Part shown: in pieces, positions 15,674 to 23,106 of the stretch
Numbering within the stretch: position 1 is the stretch's first letter
Layout: each line of letters begins with the position of its first letter
Assembly (NCBI RefSeq): GCF_035958815.1
Contig: NZ_CP108383.1
Span: 5,828,001-5,892,000, forward strand
Direction: 5' to 3'
DNA: 64,000 nt
Source of the DNA: Nocardia sp. NBC_01327
Lineage (GTDB): Bacteria; Actinomycetota; Actinomycetes; Mycobacteriales; Mycobacteriaceae
Notes under the pieces: generated by a model
Databases searched by the model: none
Told to the model about the DNA's origin: nothing
What the model saw: the letters and a program-made list of their open reading frames with translations, nothing else
Translations under genes and position numbers: made by a program

Positions 15674-16714
15674 TCAGTCGCAGATGGTGCGCAGCTGCTC
15701 GACCAGCTTGACGCGCTCGTCCTTGGTGCCGGCCAGGGGCACCACATTGAGGGCGGTCACACCGGCCTCGCGGAATGCGGCGACGCGCTCCTTCACGAAG
15801 GACGCCGAACCGATCAGGCTGACATCGCGCACCAGCTCGTCGGGAACGACCTTGGCGGCCTCGTCCTTCTTGCCCGCCAGGTACAGCTCCTGGATGCGGT
15901 CCGCCTCGGCGCCGTAGCCGTACTTGGTGGCGAGGGTGTGATAGAAGTTCTTGCCCTTGGCGCCCATACCGCCGATGTACAGCGCCAGATGCGGCTTCAC
16001 GAATTCGCGCAGCGGCTCCACATTGTCGCCGATGGCCAGCGGCGGACCGGCGAAGACCTCGAGCTTGCCCAGCGCCGGATCACGCTTGGCCAGACCGTTT
16101 TTCAGCGACTGACCCCAGATGTCGTCGGCCTTCTCCGGCAGGAAGAAGATGGGCTGCCAGCCCTCGGCCATTTCCGCGGCCAGCTCGACGTTCTTGGGTC
16201 CCAGCGCCGCCAGCAGCACCGGAATGTTCTCGCGCACAGGGTGATTGATGAGCTTGAGCGGCTTGCCCAGACCGGTGCCCTTTTCCGCGGGCAGCGGAAT
16301 GGTGTAGTACTTGCCGTTGTACTCCAGGCGCTCCCGCCGCCACACCTTGCGGCAGATCTCCAGGACCTCGCGGGTGCGGCCGATCGGCGCGTCATAGGGC
16401 ACGCCGTGGAAACCCTCGATGACCTGCGGGCCCGAGGCGCCGAGGCCGAGAATGAAACGGCCGTCCGACACATAGTCCAGACCGGCGGCCGTCATGGCCG
16501 TCAGGGTGGGCGTCCGGGTGTAGAGCTGCATGATGCCCGAAGCCAGCTGCACCCGTTCGGTCTTCGCGGCCAGATAGCCCAGCCCGCTCACCGCGTCGAA
16601 CGAATACGCCTCGGGCACGAACACGATATCGAGGCCGGCCCGTTCGAGGTCGGCGACCTCGGCGGCTACCTCTTTGAAGCCGTCGGTGTAATTGATCGAC
16701 AATCCGATACGCAT
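15674..16714 (-). CDS. LLM-class F420-dependent oxidoreductase
   Basis: 346-residue luciferase-like monooxygenase-fold protein of the actinobacterial F420 subgroup. Features: N-terminal MRIGLSINYTDG, AGLDIVFVPEAYSFDAVSGLGYLAAKTERVQLASGI, DGRFILGLGASGPQVIEGFHG and ALGPKNVELAAEMAEGW, all typical of F420-binding TIM barrels. Substrate unknown. The ATG at 16714 fits the family start; in-frame extension to 16825 would overlap the divergent promoter. It is convergent with the STAS gene and divergent from the cyclodeaminase gene. Confidence 0.85.
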   Translation of the reverse strand: MRIGLSINYTDGFKEVAAEVADLERAGLDIVFVPEAYSFDAVSGLGYLAAKTERVQLASGIMQLYTRTPTLTAMTAAGLDYVSDGRFILGLGASGPQVIEGFHGVPYDAPIGRTREVLEICRKVWRRERLEYNGKYYTIPLPAEKGTGLGKPLKLINHPVRENIPVLLAALGPKNVELAAEMAEGWQPIFFLPEKADDIWGQSLKNGLAKRDPALGKLEVFAGPPLAIGDNVEPLREFVKPHLALYIGGMGAKGKNFYHTLATKYGYGAEADRIQELYLAGKKDEAAKVVPDELVRDVSLIGSASFVKERVAAFREAGVTALNVVPLAGTKDERVKLVEQLRTICD

Positions 16715-16823
16715 GATTTGGACCTTACCGACACCATCCCAGCCATCTCCCAGCGGCACCGGGCCGGTACGGTAGGCGGCGAATCTCGCACCGTTCCACG
16801 CACTCTCGAGGAGGCCCTTTCTC

Positions 16824-17474
16824 ATGACTCAGGACGCCGCGCAGGCCATCACCACCTTCGGTGACTCGACACTGCAGGGCTACCTGGATGAGCTGGCCGC
16901 CAAGGTGCCCGCGCCGGGTGGCGGCGCGGTCGCCGCGCTGCACGCCGCGCAGGGCGCCGCGCTCGTCGCCATGGTCGCGCGCTACACCACCCGCGCCAAG
17001 GATGCCGAGAACCGGCCGGTCATCGACCGCATCATTCTGGCCGCCGATATCGCCCGCGATCGCGCGCTCGCACTGGCCGACGCCGATGCCGCCGCCTTCA
17101 CCGCGGTCGGTTTCGCCTACAAGATGGCCAAGGAGACCGAGGCGCAGCAGGCCGCGCGCACCGAGGCCATTACCGCCGCCCTGCTCGGCGCGGCCCGCGT
17201 GCCCGCCGCCGTGGTCGCCGCGGCCGATGAAGTCGTCTCCCTCGCAACGGAACTGCTTCCCATCGGCAACCCCAATGTGGTGACCGATATCGGCGCCGCG
17301 GCCGATGCCGCCAGGTCCGCCGCCGCCACTTCGCAGCTCAATATCGCGATCAATGTGGCGTCACTGGGCGTCGGCGCGGGCGCGGAGTTCGCCCCGGTGC
17401 TCACCCAGATCGACGAGGTCATCGCCCGCGCGGACGCACTGCACAACGATGTGGTCGCGGCCATCACCGGCTGA
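16824..17474 (+). CDS. fchA: Cyclodeaminase/cyclohydrolase family protein (FchA-like)
   Basis: 216-residue all-helical protein of the formiminotetrahydrofolate cyclodeaminase family. Folate-site signature VPAPGGGAVAALHAAQGAAL is near residue 28; GNPNVVTDIGAAADAARSAA and LNIAINVASL are further family blocks. The same family contains FchA, a stand-alone methenyltetrahydrofolate cyclohydrolase of similar size in Methylorubrum. A FolD homologue lacking its usual catalytic lysine lies 1 kb away, which favours the cyclohydrolase role; histidine degradation genes are not nearby. Start ATG 16824; the gene is monocistronic and ends at a strong terminator. Confidence 0.82.
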   Translation: MTQDAAQAITTFGDSTLQGYLDELAAKVPAPGGGAVAALHAAQGAALVAMVARYTTRAKDAENRPVIDRIILAADIARDRALALADADAAAFTAVGFAYKMAKETEAQQAARTEAITAALLGAARVPAAVVAAADEVVSLATELLPIGNPNVVTDIGAAADAARSAAATSQLNIAINVASLGVGAGAEFAPVLTQIDEVIARADALHNDVVAAITG

Positions 17475-17493
17475 GCCATTCAACACTCTTCCG

Positions 17494-17536
17494 AAAAACG
17501 TGCCCTGCTTCCCCGTGGAGCAGGGCACGTTTTTTC
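17494..17536 (+). terminator. Intrinsic terminator of the fchA-like gene
   Basis: AAAAACGTGCCCTGCT (17494-17509) pairs with AGCAGGGCACGTTTTT (17519-17534), a 16-bp stem closed by a 9-nt loop and continuing into a T run. A classical Rho-independent terminator 20 bp after the stop. Confidence 0.92.
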
Positions 17537-17714
17537 TGTGGCACGGCATCCGTTTTCCGTGCTCTCAGCGGCCCGGCTAATACCTGGCCGCCTCGTTATC
17601 CCCAAGTGTCCACGCCGTGTGGAATGTCACGAAGCGAGAACATTTCCATAGGAAAGGGATAATCAGGTCATAGTCTGAGCTCCCAGAACCACACCCTCGC
17701 GAAGGGATGGAACG

Positions 17715-18464
17715 ATGCGGAACGCGATTCGTTTTCTGTTTGCCGCAACAACACTCGCGGCAGCAGCCGTGTTCGGCTCCGGAGCCGCAGGGGCGGTGCT
17801 GACAGCACCCGATATCCCGGCGGTGCAGGCGATTTCGCCGGGGCCCGGTGAAGTGGTGGGCATAGCCGCACCGGTCAGGGTGCAGTTCGCCGCACCGGTC
17901 GCCGATCGCGCTCGCGCCGAACAGGCGGTGGGCGTACGCGCCGAAACCAGTTTGGCCGGGCACTTCTCCTGGGTAGACGACCGTCAGTTGACCTGGACTC
18001 CGGCCGCTTACCTGCCCACCTCAGCACCTATCACGGTGTCGGTGGGTCGCCTGCACACCCAATTCGATACGAACGGCGGCACGTCGGCCGATGCGGATAT
18101 GTCGGCGCACACCTTCACGGTGTCCATCGGCGGCGTCGTGGTGCGAACCATGCCGGCCTCCATGGGCAAACCCGGCCGTGAGACTCCCGTCGGCACGTTC
18201 CCGGTCATGTCCCGCGAACGCACGGTGACCTTCGATTCGCGGACCATCGGCATTCCGCTGAGCGATCCGGAGGGCTATCTGATGACCGGCGAATTCGCCG
18301 AGCGCCTCACCTCGGGCGGCGTGTATGTGCACTCGGCGCCGTGGTCGGTTGACTCACAAGGCAATTCGAATGTCAGCCACGGCTGCATCAATCTGGCTCC
18401 GGCGGATGCGGAGTGGTACTACGACAATGTCGCGATCGGTGATCCGGTGACGACGCACTGGTGA
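17715..18464 (+). CDS. L,D-transpeptidase (YkuD domain), exported
   Basis: 249 residues; cross-links peptidoglycan 3-3 in the cell wall. The signal peptide is residues 1-27 (RFLFAATTLAAAAVFGSGAAGA). One immunoglobulin-like domain (about 40-125, LTWTPAAYLPTSAPITVSVG) precedes the catalytic domain (about 130-249) with MGKPGRETPVGTFPVM, VYVHSAPW and the cysteine motif SHGCINLAPADAEWYYD. With a single Ig-like domain it resembles the short LdtMt3-type enzymes rather than LdtMt2. A palindrome TTTCCATAGGAAA (17643-17655) lies about 60 bp upstream and may be regulatory. Confidence 0.92.
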   Translation: MRNAIRFLFAATTLAAAAVFGSGAAGAVLTAPDIPAVQAISPGPGEVVGIAAPVRVQFAAPVADRARAEQAVGVRAETSLAGHFSWVDDRQLTWTPAAYLPTSAPITVSVGRLHTQFDTNGGTSADADMSAHTFTVSIGGVVVRTMPASMGKPGRETPVGTFPVMSRERTVTFDSRTIGIPLSDPEGYLMTGEFAERLTSGGVYVHSAPWSVDSQGNSNVSHGCINLAPADAEWYYDNVAIGDPVTTHW

Positions 18465-18490
18465 GCACGACGCACCGGTAGAACAGAAAA

Positions 18491-18512
18491 TCGGGGGCCT
18501 TCGGGCCCCCGA
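18491..18512. terminator. Terminator hairpin between convergent ldt and folD genes
   Basis: TCGGGGGCC (18491-18499) and GGCCCCCGA (18504-18512) form a perfect stem capped by the stable TTCG tetraloop. It lies between converging genes and can serve both; the downstream T-tract is short (CTTCTGTG). Confidence 0.75.
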
Positions 18513-18538
18513 CTTCTGTGTTCAGCGAATTGTGAGAC

Positions 18539-19387
18539 TCAGCGCGCGGATTCGGCCGCCTGCACCACATGGCGCATGAGCAGCGCGGTGGTGACGGGGC
18601 CGACGCCGCCGGGCACGGGGCTCAGGGCCGAGGCCTTACCCGTCACGGATTCGGCATTCACATCACCGGTGATATTGCCGTTCTCGTCCTCATTGGTGCC
18701 CACATCGATCACGACGGCGCCTTCGCGCACGTGCTCGCCGGTGATCAGTCCGGCGCGGCCCACCGCGGCGACCACAACATCGGCGGCCGAGGTCACCGAC
18801 GGCAGATCGGTGGTGCGGGAGTGCGCGACCGTCACGGTGGCGTTCTCGGCCAGCAGCAGCTGAGCCAGCGGTTTGCCGACCACATTGGAGCGGCCCACGA
18901 CCGCGACCAGGCGACCGGCGAGCGGAATCGCGTGGAACTTGGCCAGCTCCACCACGGCCTCGGAGGTGGCGGGCGGGAAGCCCGGAAGGCCGGAGGCGAG
19001 CAGACCGAGTGAGAGCGGGCTGACGCCGTCGACATCCTTGGCCGCGGCGATGGACAGGCTCACATCGTCGAGTCCGACACCCTTGGGCAGCGGGGTCTGC
19101 AGCATGATCGCGTCCACCGACGGGTCGGCCGACAGTTCGGCAAGCTTGACGCGAATCTGCTCGGCGGTAGCATCGATGCCGAGATCGACGTTCTCGCAAG
19201 TGATTCCATTGCGCTCCGCAGCGCGATTGAGCGACTTCACGTACCAGATGCTGGCCGGATCGTCATTGGCGATCACCAGCGCCAGGCGCGGCGCGGCGCC
19301 CTGCTCCGCGAGCGCGGCGGCCCGTGCCTTGGTGTCGGCATTGATGGCAGCGGCGAGTTCCTTGCCGATAAGCGAAGTCGTGTCCAC
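18539..19387 (-). CDS. folD: FolD-like methylenetetrahydrofolate dehydrogenase, altered cyclohydrolase lysine
   Basis: 282 residues. The family oxidises 5,10-methylene-THF to methenyl-THF and hydrolyses it to 10-formyl-THF. Rossmann part: VVGRSNVVGKPLAQLLLAENATVTVAHSRT; C-terminal LSPVPGGVGPVTTALL. Ungapped alignment with E. coli FolD (from memory) puts WYVKSLNRAAERNG opposite IYVASKRKACEEVG, so the catalytic lysine is Leu53. The usual PCTP block is PATS. Tyr49, the Gln of LQTPLP and the Asp of KDVDG remain. Loss of this lysine is known to abolish cyclohydrolase more than dehydrogenase activity. The GTG at 19387 gives normal family length. Confidence 0.88.
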   Translation of the reverse strand: MDTTSLIGKELAAAINADTKARAAALAEQGAAPRLALVIANDDPASIWYVKSLNRAAERNGITCENVDLGIDATAEQIRVKLAELSADPSVDAIMLQTPLPKGVGLDDVSLSIAAAKDVDGVSPLSLGLLASGLPGFPPATSEAVVELAKFHAIPLAGRLVAVVGRSNVVGKPLAQLLLAENATVTVAHSRTTDLPSVTSAADVVVAAVGRAGLITGEHVREGAVVIDVGTNEDENGNITGDVNAESVTGKASALSPVPGGVGPVTTALLMRHVVQAAESAR

Positions 19388-19619
19388 GGATTCACACCTT
19401 ATCCCGACGGCCGCGCCGCACCGCGCGCACCGCAGGCCGGGCTCGCGCGCGTGTGTTCCCCGACACATCGGTGTCCAAACCTTATAAATCGCTATGGCAA
19501 ATACCCGAAGAAAGCTCTGGTCAGCCGTATCGTGTCAGCATTCGGTACCGAGCCATTAGTCAGCAACAGGCATAGATATCCAGCAAGCATGTGTGACCCT
19601 CTCCGAAAGGTCGACAGCA

Positions 19620-20480
19620 GTGCAGATCGCCAGGCGTTTACCAACACTCCTCGTGGCGGCCGCGGCCGCCCTGACGCTCTACGGACCGGCCGTCGCGCAC
19701 GCCGACGCCGGCGCGCTCTACAACTCGGCGCAGGACAACTTCACCGACGGCAACGAGGGCGGCGGCCTCGCCGACCTGCGGAATCTGCTCGCCGAATCCC
19801 CCGATGACGCGCAGGCGCTGTCCCTGCAGGCCATCTGGTCGGACTACACCGGTGATCTGGTCACCCGGGAGGTGGCGCTCAACCGCCTCAACGGCCTGAA
19901 TCCGCAGTTGGCCGACGGCACCCGGAATGTGTTCCGGGCCATCGGGTCCGCGGTCGGCACCCTGCCCAATCCGATTCCGGCCATTGCCGGACCGGCCACC
20001 GGTATCGCGGTGCTCGGCTACGGTCTGCTGCCAGACGGCACGATGCGCCCCGAACTGGTGAACCGGCTGCAGGCGGCCTGGTTGCAGGCGATCGCCTCGC
20101 CCATGTCACCGATTCTGGTGACCGGCGGCAATCCGCAGAACGGCATCACCGAGGCGGCGGCCATGCAGGGCTGGCTGATCGGCCATGGCATTCCGGCCAA
20201 CCGGATCGTGGCCGACCATCGTGCCGGATCCACCGTGCAGAACGCGCTCTTCGGGACCGATATGCTGCGCAAGGCGGGCGCGACCAGCGCGATCGTGGTC
20301 ACCTCGCCCAATCACATTCGCCGTGCGGTCGCGGATTTCATCGTGGCGGGCATCCCGGTTGTCGGCGCCACCACCTCGCTCGAGCAGCTGGTTTCCTCGC
20401 TGGCGCCGCCGGCTCGCGCCAGTCAGCGCGGCATCTATCTCGACGCCACGCGCACCCTGCTGCTGCCCACCTCGCGTTAA
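19620..20480 (+). CDS. Exported YdcF/SanA-like DUF218 protein
   Basis: About 286 residues. The signal peptide is RRLPTLLVAAAAALTLYGPAVAHADA. Residues about 40-125 form a helical, TPR-like segment (DNFTDGNEGGGLADLRNLLAESP). The DUF218 domain (about 130-260) has IAVLGYGLLPDGTMRPELVNRL, ILVTGGNPQNGITEA and AIVVTSPNHIRRA, typical of the YdcF fold associated with envelope biology. The GTG at 19620 has GAAAGG upstream at workable spacing; the GTG at 19593 does not. Biochemical activity unknown. Confidence 0.82.
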   Translation: MQIARRLPTLLVAAAAALTLYGPAVAHADAGALYNSAQDNFTDGNEGGGLADLRNLLAESPDDAQALSLQAIWSDYTGDLVTREVALNRLNGLNPQLADGTRNVFRAIGSAVGTLPNPIPAIAGPATGIAVLGYGLLPDGTMRPELVNRLQAAWLQAIASPMSPILVTGGNPQNGITEAAAMQGWLIGHGIPANRIVADHRAGSTVQNALFGTDMLRKAGATSAIVVTSPNHIRRAVADFIVAGIPVVGATTSLEQLVSSLAPPARASQRGIYLDATRTLLLPTSR

Positions 20481-20556
20481 CCGCTCCGCGACGCTTCCTA
20501 CCGCCCGTTCCGACCCGCATGGCATGTGCGCAGGTCGGGGCGGGCACAATGGCGCA

Positions 20557-21387
20557 GTGAGTTCTCCCGATACCGATACCCTCGTCGCGGCACTCCGGAC
20601 GGCCGGTTGTGTCTTCGCGGAGGAGGAAGCCGAACTGCTGGTCGCCACTGCCACCGATGCCGGGCAGCTGGAATCGCTTGTGGGGCAGCGCATTGCGGGC
20701 GTCCCGCTGGAACATCTCCTGGGGTGGGCGGAGTTTCGCGGACTACGGGTCGCGGTGACGCCCGAGGTGTTCGTTCCCCGGCAGCGTACCGGCTTCCTGG
20801 TCGAGCAGGCCGTCTCGCTCGCGCGTGAGGTCAGCACAGCGTCCGAGTCGTCGATCATCGCGATCGATATGTGCTGCGGCAGCGGTGCACTCGGGATGGC
20901 GTTCGCGACCGAGCTTGCGGCGGAAGGTATTCGAGTGGAACTCACGGCCTCCGATATCGAACCGGCCGCCGTCGCCTGCGCCCGGCGCAATCTCGCAGCG
21001 CTGGGCGCGCGGGTACTCGAGGGTGATCTCTTCGATCCGGTGCCCGCCGAATTGGCTGGGCGCGTGCGGATTCTGCTCGCCAATACCCCGTATGTGCCGT
21101 CCGCCGAGATCGCGAATATGCCGCCGGAGGCGCGTGATCACGAACCGCGGGTGACCTTGGACGGAGGCGCGGACGGCCTCGATGTACTGCGCCGGATCGC
21201 CGCCGTGGCCGCACACTGGCTCGCGCCGGGCGGGCATCTGCTGGTGGAGGAGAGCGAATTGCAGGCGCCGCACGCCGCGGCCGTCATGCACGAGCACGGG
21301 CTGATCGCGCGCATTGCCGAGGACGAGGACATCGGCGCGACAGTGGTCATCGGCACCCGTCCCCTGGCAGCGGGCGTGGCCGGATGA
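20557..21387 (+). CDS. PrmC-related protein N5-glutamine methyltransferase
   Basis: 276-residue SAM-dependent methyltransferase of the HemK/PrmC superfamily (TIGR03704-like, paralogue of unknown substrate). The SAM site is IAIDMCCGSGALGMAFA, an acidic loop is ELTASDIEPAAVACARRN, and the catalytic N-P-P-Y motif appears as LLANTPYVPSAEI, with Thr in place of the first Pro as in this subgroup. No prfA lies next to it, which argues against being PrmC itself. GTG 20557 is preferred, ATG 20524 is possible. The stop overlaps the next start (ATGA). Confidence 0.82.
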   Translation: MSSPDTDTLVAALRTAGCVFAEEEAELLVATATDAGQLESLVGQRIAGVPLEHLLGWAEFRGLRVAVTPEVFVPRQRTGFLVEQAVSLAREVSTASESSIIAIDMCCGSGALGMAFATELAAEGIRVELTASDIEPAAVACARRNLAALGARVLEGDLFDPVPAELAGRVRILLANTPYVPSAEIANMPPEARDHEPRVTLDGGADGLDVLRRIAAVAAHWLAPGGHLLVEESELQAPHAAAVMHEHGLIARIAEDEDIGATVVIGTRPLAAGVAG

Positions 21388-22100
21388 GCATTCGCGGCAT
21401 TCTCTTCGACGTCGACGACACCCTCATCGACTACGCGGCCACCGCGCGCATCGGCCTGCTCGGGCATCTGCGCGCCGAGGACCAGCTCTGGCTGTTCGAA
21501 TCACCGGATGAGGCAGTCGCGCTCTGGCGCAGCCTGGAGGAAGAGCACTACCCGCGCTTCCTGGCCGGCGAGCTCACCTTCAAGGGCCAGCAGCTGGTGC
21601 GCACCGAACTGTTCCTGGCCCATATCGGCATCAAGGTCGCCGATCCGTCCGCCTGGTTCGCCGACTATGCCGCCCGCCGCGACGTCGCCTGGATCACCTT
21701 CCCCGATGTCCCGCCGACGCTGCGCGCCCTGGCCGGTCAGGTGGCCCTGGGCATCGTCTCCAATTCCTCACTGGCACACCAGCAGGACAAACTCCGCTCG
21801 GTGGGCCTGCTCGACCACTTCGGTGACGCGGTCCTGTGCTCCGCCGAATTCGGCACGGCCAAACCGGATCCCGCCATCTTCCTCGCGGGTTGCAAAATGC
21901 TGGAGCTGCCCCCGGACGAGGTCGCCTATGTCGGCGACCGCTTCGACACCGACGGCCTCGGCGCCCGCAATGCCGGACTGCGCGCCTACTGGCTCGACCG
22001 CACCGCCCGGGGCGTGGCCCACCGGGAAGGCGTCACCATCATCCCGTCCCTCGTGGAGTTGAGCGCGACAACGTTCGCCTCCGGACTCGACTCCCTCTGA
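21384..22100 (+). CDS. HAD-superfamily hydrolase
   Basis: 238 residues. HAD motif I GILFDVDDTLIDYAATARIG with the two catalytic aspartates at the N-terminus, motif II LGIVSNSSLAHQQDKL, motif III Lys in FGTAKPDPAIF and motif IV VGDRFDTDGLGARNAGL. The cap is helical as in YjjG/phosphoglycolate phosphatase-type enzymes. Substrate unknown. Its start overlaps the stop of the methyltransferase gene, so the two are translationally coupled. Confidence 0.88.
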   Translation: MSIRGILFDVDDTLIDYAATARIGLLGHLRAEDQLWLFESPDEAVALWRSLEEEHYPRFLAGELTFKGQQLVRTELFLAHIGIKVADPSAWFADYAARRDVAWITFPDVPPTLRALAGQVALGIVSNSSLAHQQDKLRSVGLLDHFGDAVLCSAEFGTAKPDPAIFLAGCKMLELPPDEVAYVGDRFDTDGLGARNAGLRAYWLDRTARGVAHREGVTIIPSLVELSATTFASGLDSL

Positions 22101-22130
22101 CAGCTGCCGGTGCGTGCCTAGAGTCGTCTG

Positions 22131-23033
22131 ATGATCGACATACCGGAGTCCTTCGCGTTCACCAAAGAATTCAGCGAAGGCGAACGCGGGCGCACCTGGA
22201 TCGCGGCCCTGCCGGGGCTGGTAGCGGACCTGCTGCAGCACTGGTCCTGCACGCCCGATGGTCCGGTCATGCACGGTCAGGTCGGGATCGTGGTGCCGGT
22301 GCGGCATCGCGATCTGCCGCCCGCGGTCATCAAGGTCTCGTTCCCGCACCCGGGCAATGTCCACGAGCCGGATGCTTTTGCCGCCTGGAACGGCCGCGGT
22401 GCGGCACAGCTTTTCGAGCGCTGTGACGACCGTTTCGCCATGCTGCTGGAGCGGGCGCACTACCGGACCTTGGCCTCGGTCACCGACCACGAGGAGGCCC
22501 TCGGCATCCAGGGCCGGCTGTCGCACCGCCTGAGCATCGAAGCGCCGCCGGGACTTCCGAGGCTGTCCGATCGCAGGGGCGAGTGGGAGGACGAAATGCT
22601 CGCCGCCGCGGCAGCTTTCGACCATCCCCTGCCGGCCCATGTCCTGGACGCCGCGCTGGCCACCTTGCGCGAACTCGGACCGGATCAGCCGAACACCCTG
22701 ATCCACGGCGATCTGCACGACGCCAATATCCTGGCCTCCGAGCGTGAACCCTGGCTGGCGATCGATCCCAAAGGGTACGTCGGCGATCCGGCCCACAATG
22801 CCCTCAATGTCATCCGCAGCCCGCGCTTCGCCGCCCTGCTCGGCAGCCCGAACCTGAAGCCCGAGGTGCTGCGCCTGCTCGGCATCTATTGCGACGCAGC
22901 CCAACTCGACCCGGTTCACACCCGTCGCTGGACCCAGGCCAGGACAGTCCGAGAAGCCCTGCTGGGACGCAGGCAGGGCGATCCCACCTGGCTGATCCAC
23001 GCCACCGATCAGCTCGCCGAAGCCCTCACGTAG
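22131..23033 (+). CDS. Aminoglycoside 6-phosphotransferase-like kinase (APH(6) family)
   Basis: 300 residues resembling streptomycin 6-kinases. Kinase features: VVPVRHRDLPPAVIKVSFP with the ATP-binding lysine, the catalytic loop LIHGDLHDANIL and the metal-binding LAIDPKGYVGDPAHNA. Many actinobacteria carry such chromosomal homologues without high-level resistance. It starts 30 bp after the HAD gene and may share its transcript. Substrate and resistance phenotype cannot be read from sequence. Confidence 0.83.
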   Translation: MIDIPESFAFTKEFSEGERGRTWIAALPGLVADLLQHWSCTPDGPVMHGQVGIVVPVRHRDLPPAVIKVSFPHPGNVHEPDAFAAWNGRGAAQLFERCDDRFAMLLERAHYRTLASVTDHEEALGIQGRLSHRLSIEAPPGLPRLSDRRGEWEDEMLAAAAAFDHPLPAHVLDAALATLRELGPDQPNTLIHGDLHDANILASEREPWLAIDPKGYVGDPAHNALNVIRSPRFAALLGSPNLKPEVLRLLGIYCDAAQLDPVHTRRWTQARTVREALLGRRQGDPTWLIHATDQLAEALT

Positions 23034-23057
23034 GACCCTGAGAACTTCAGGACCATC

Positions 23058-23084
23058 AGCAAAGCTAATGAATGTATCTTTGCT
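23058..23084. promoter_or_regulatory. Palindrome in front of the DHA2 exporter gene
   Basis: AGCAAAG (23058-23064) and CTTTGCT (23078-23084) form a perfect inverted repeat around an AT-rich 13-bp centre (CTAATGAATGTAT), 22 bp before the GTG start. It has the look of a repressor operator overlapping the promoter, but no regulator gene is adjacent. Confidence 0.5.
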
Positions 23085-23106
23085 AGGTGAGTGTGGTGGC
23101 TGACCT

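Noticed and set aside
22131..23033. Acquired streptomycin-resistance gene
   Set aside because: Composition matches the neighbours and no mobile element is near; it looks like an intrinsic chromosomal APH(6)-like kinase.
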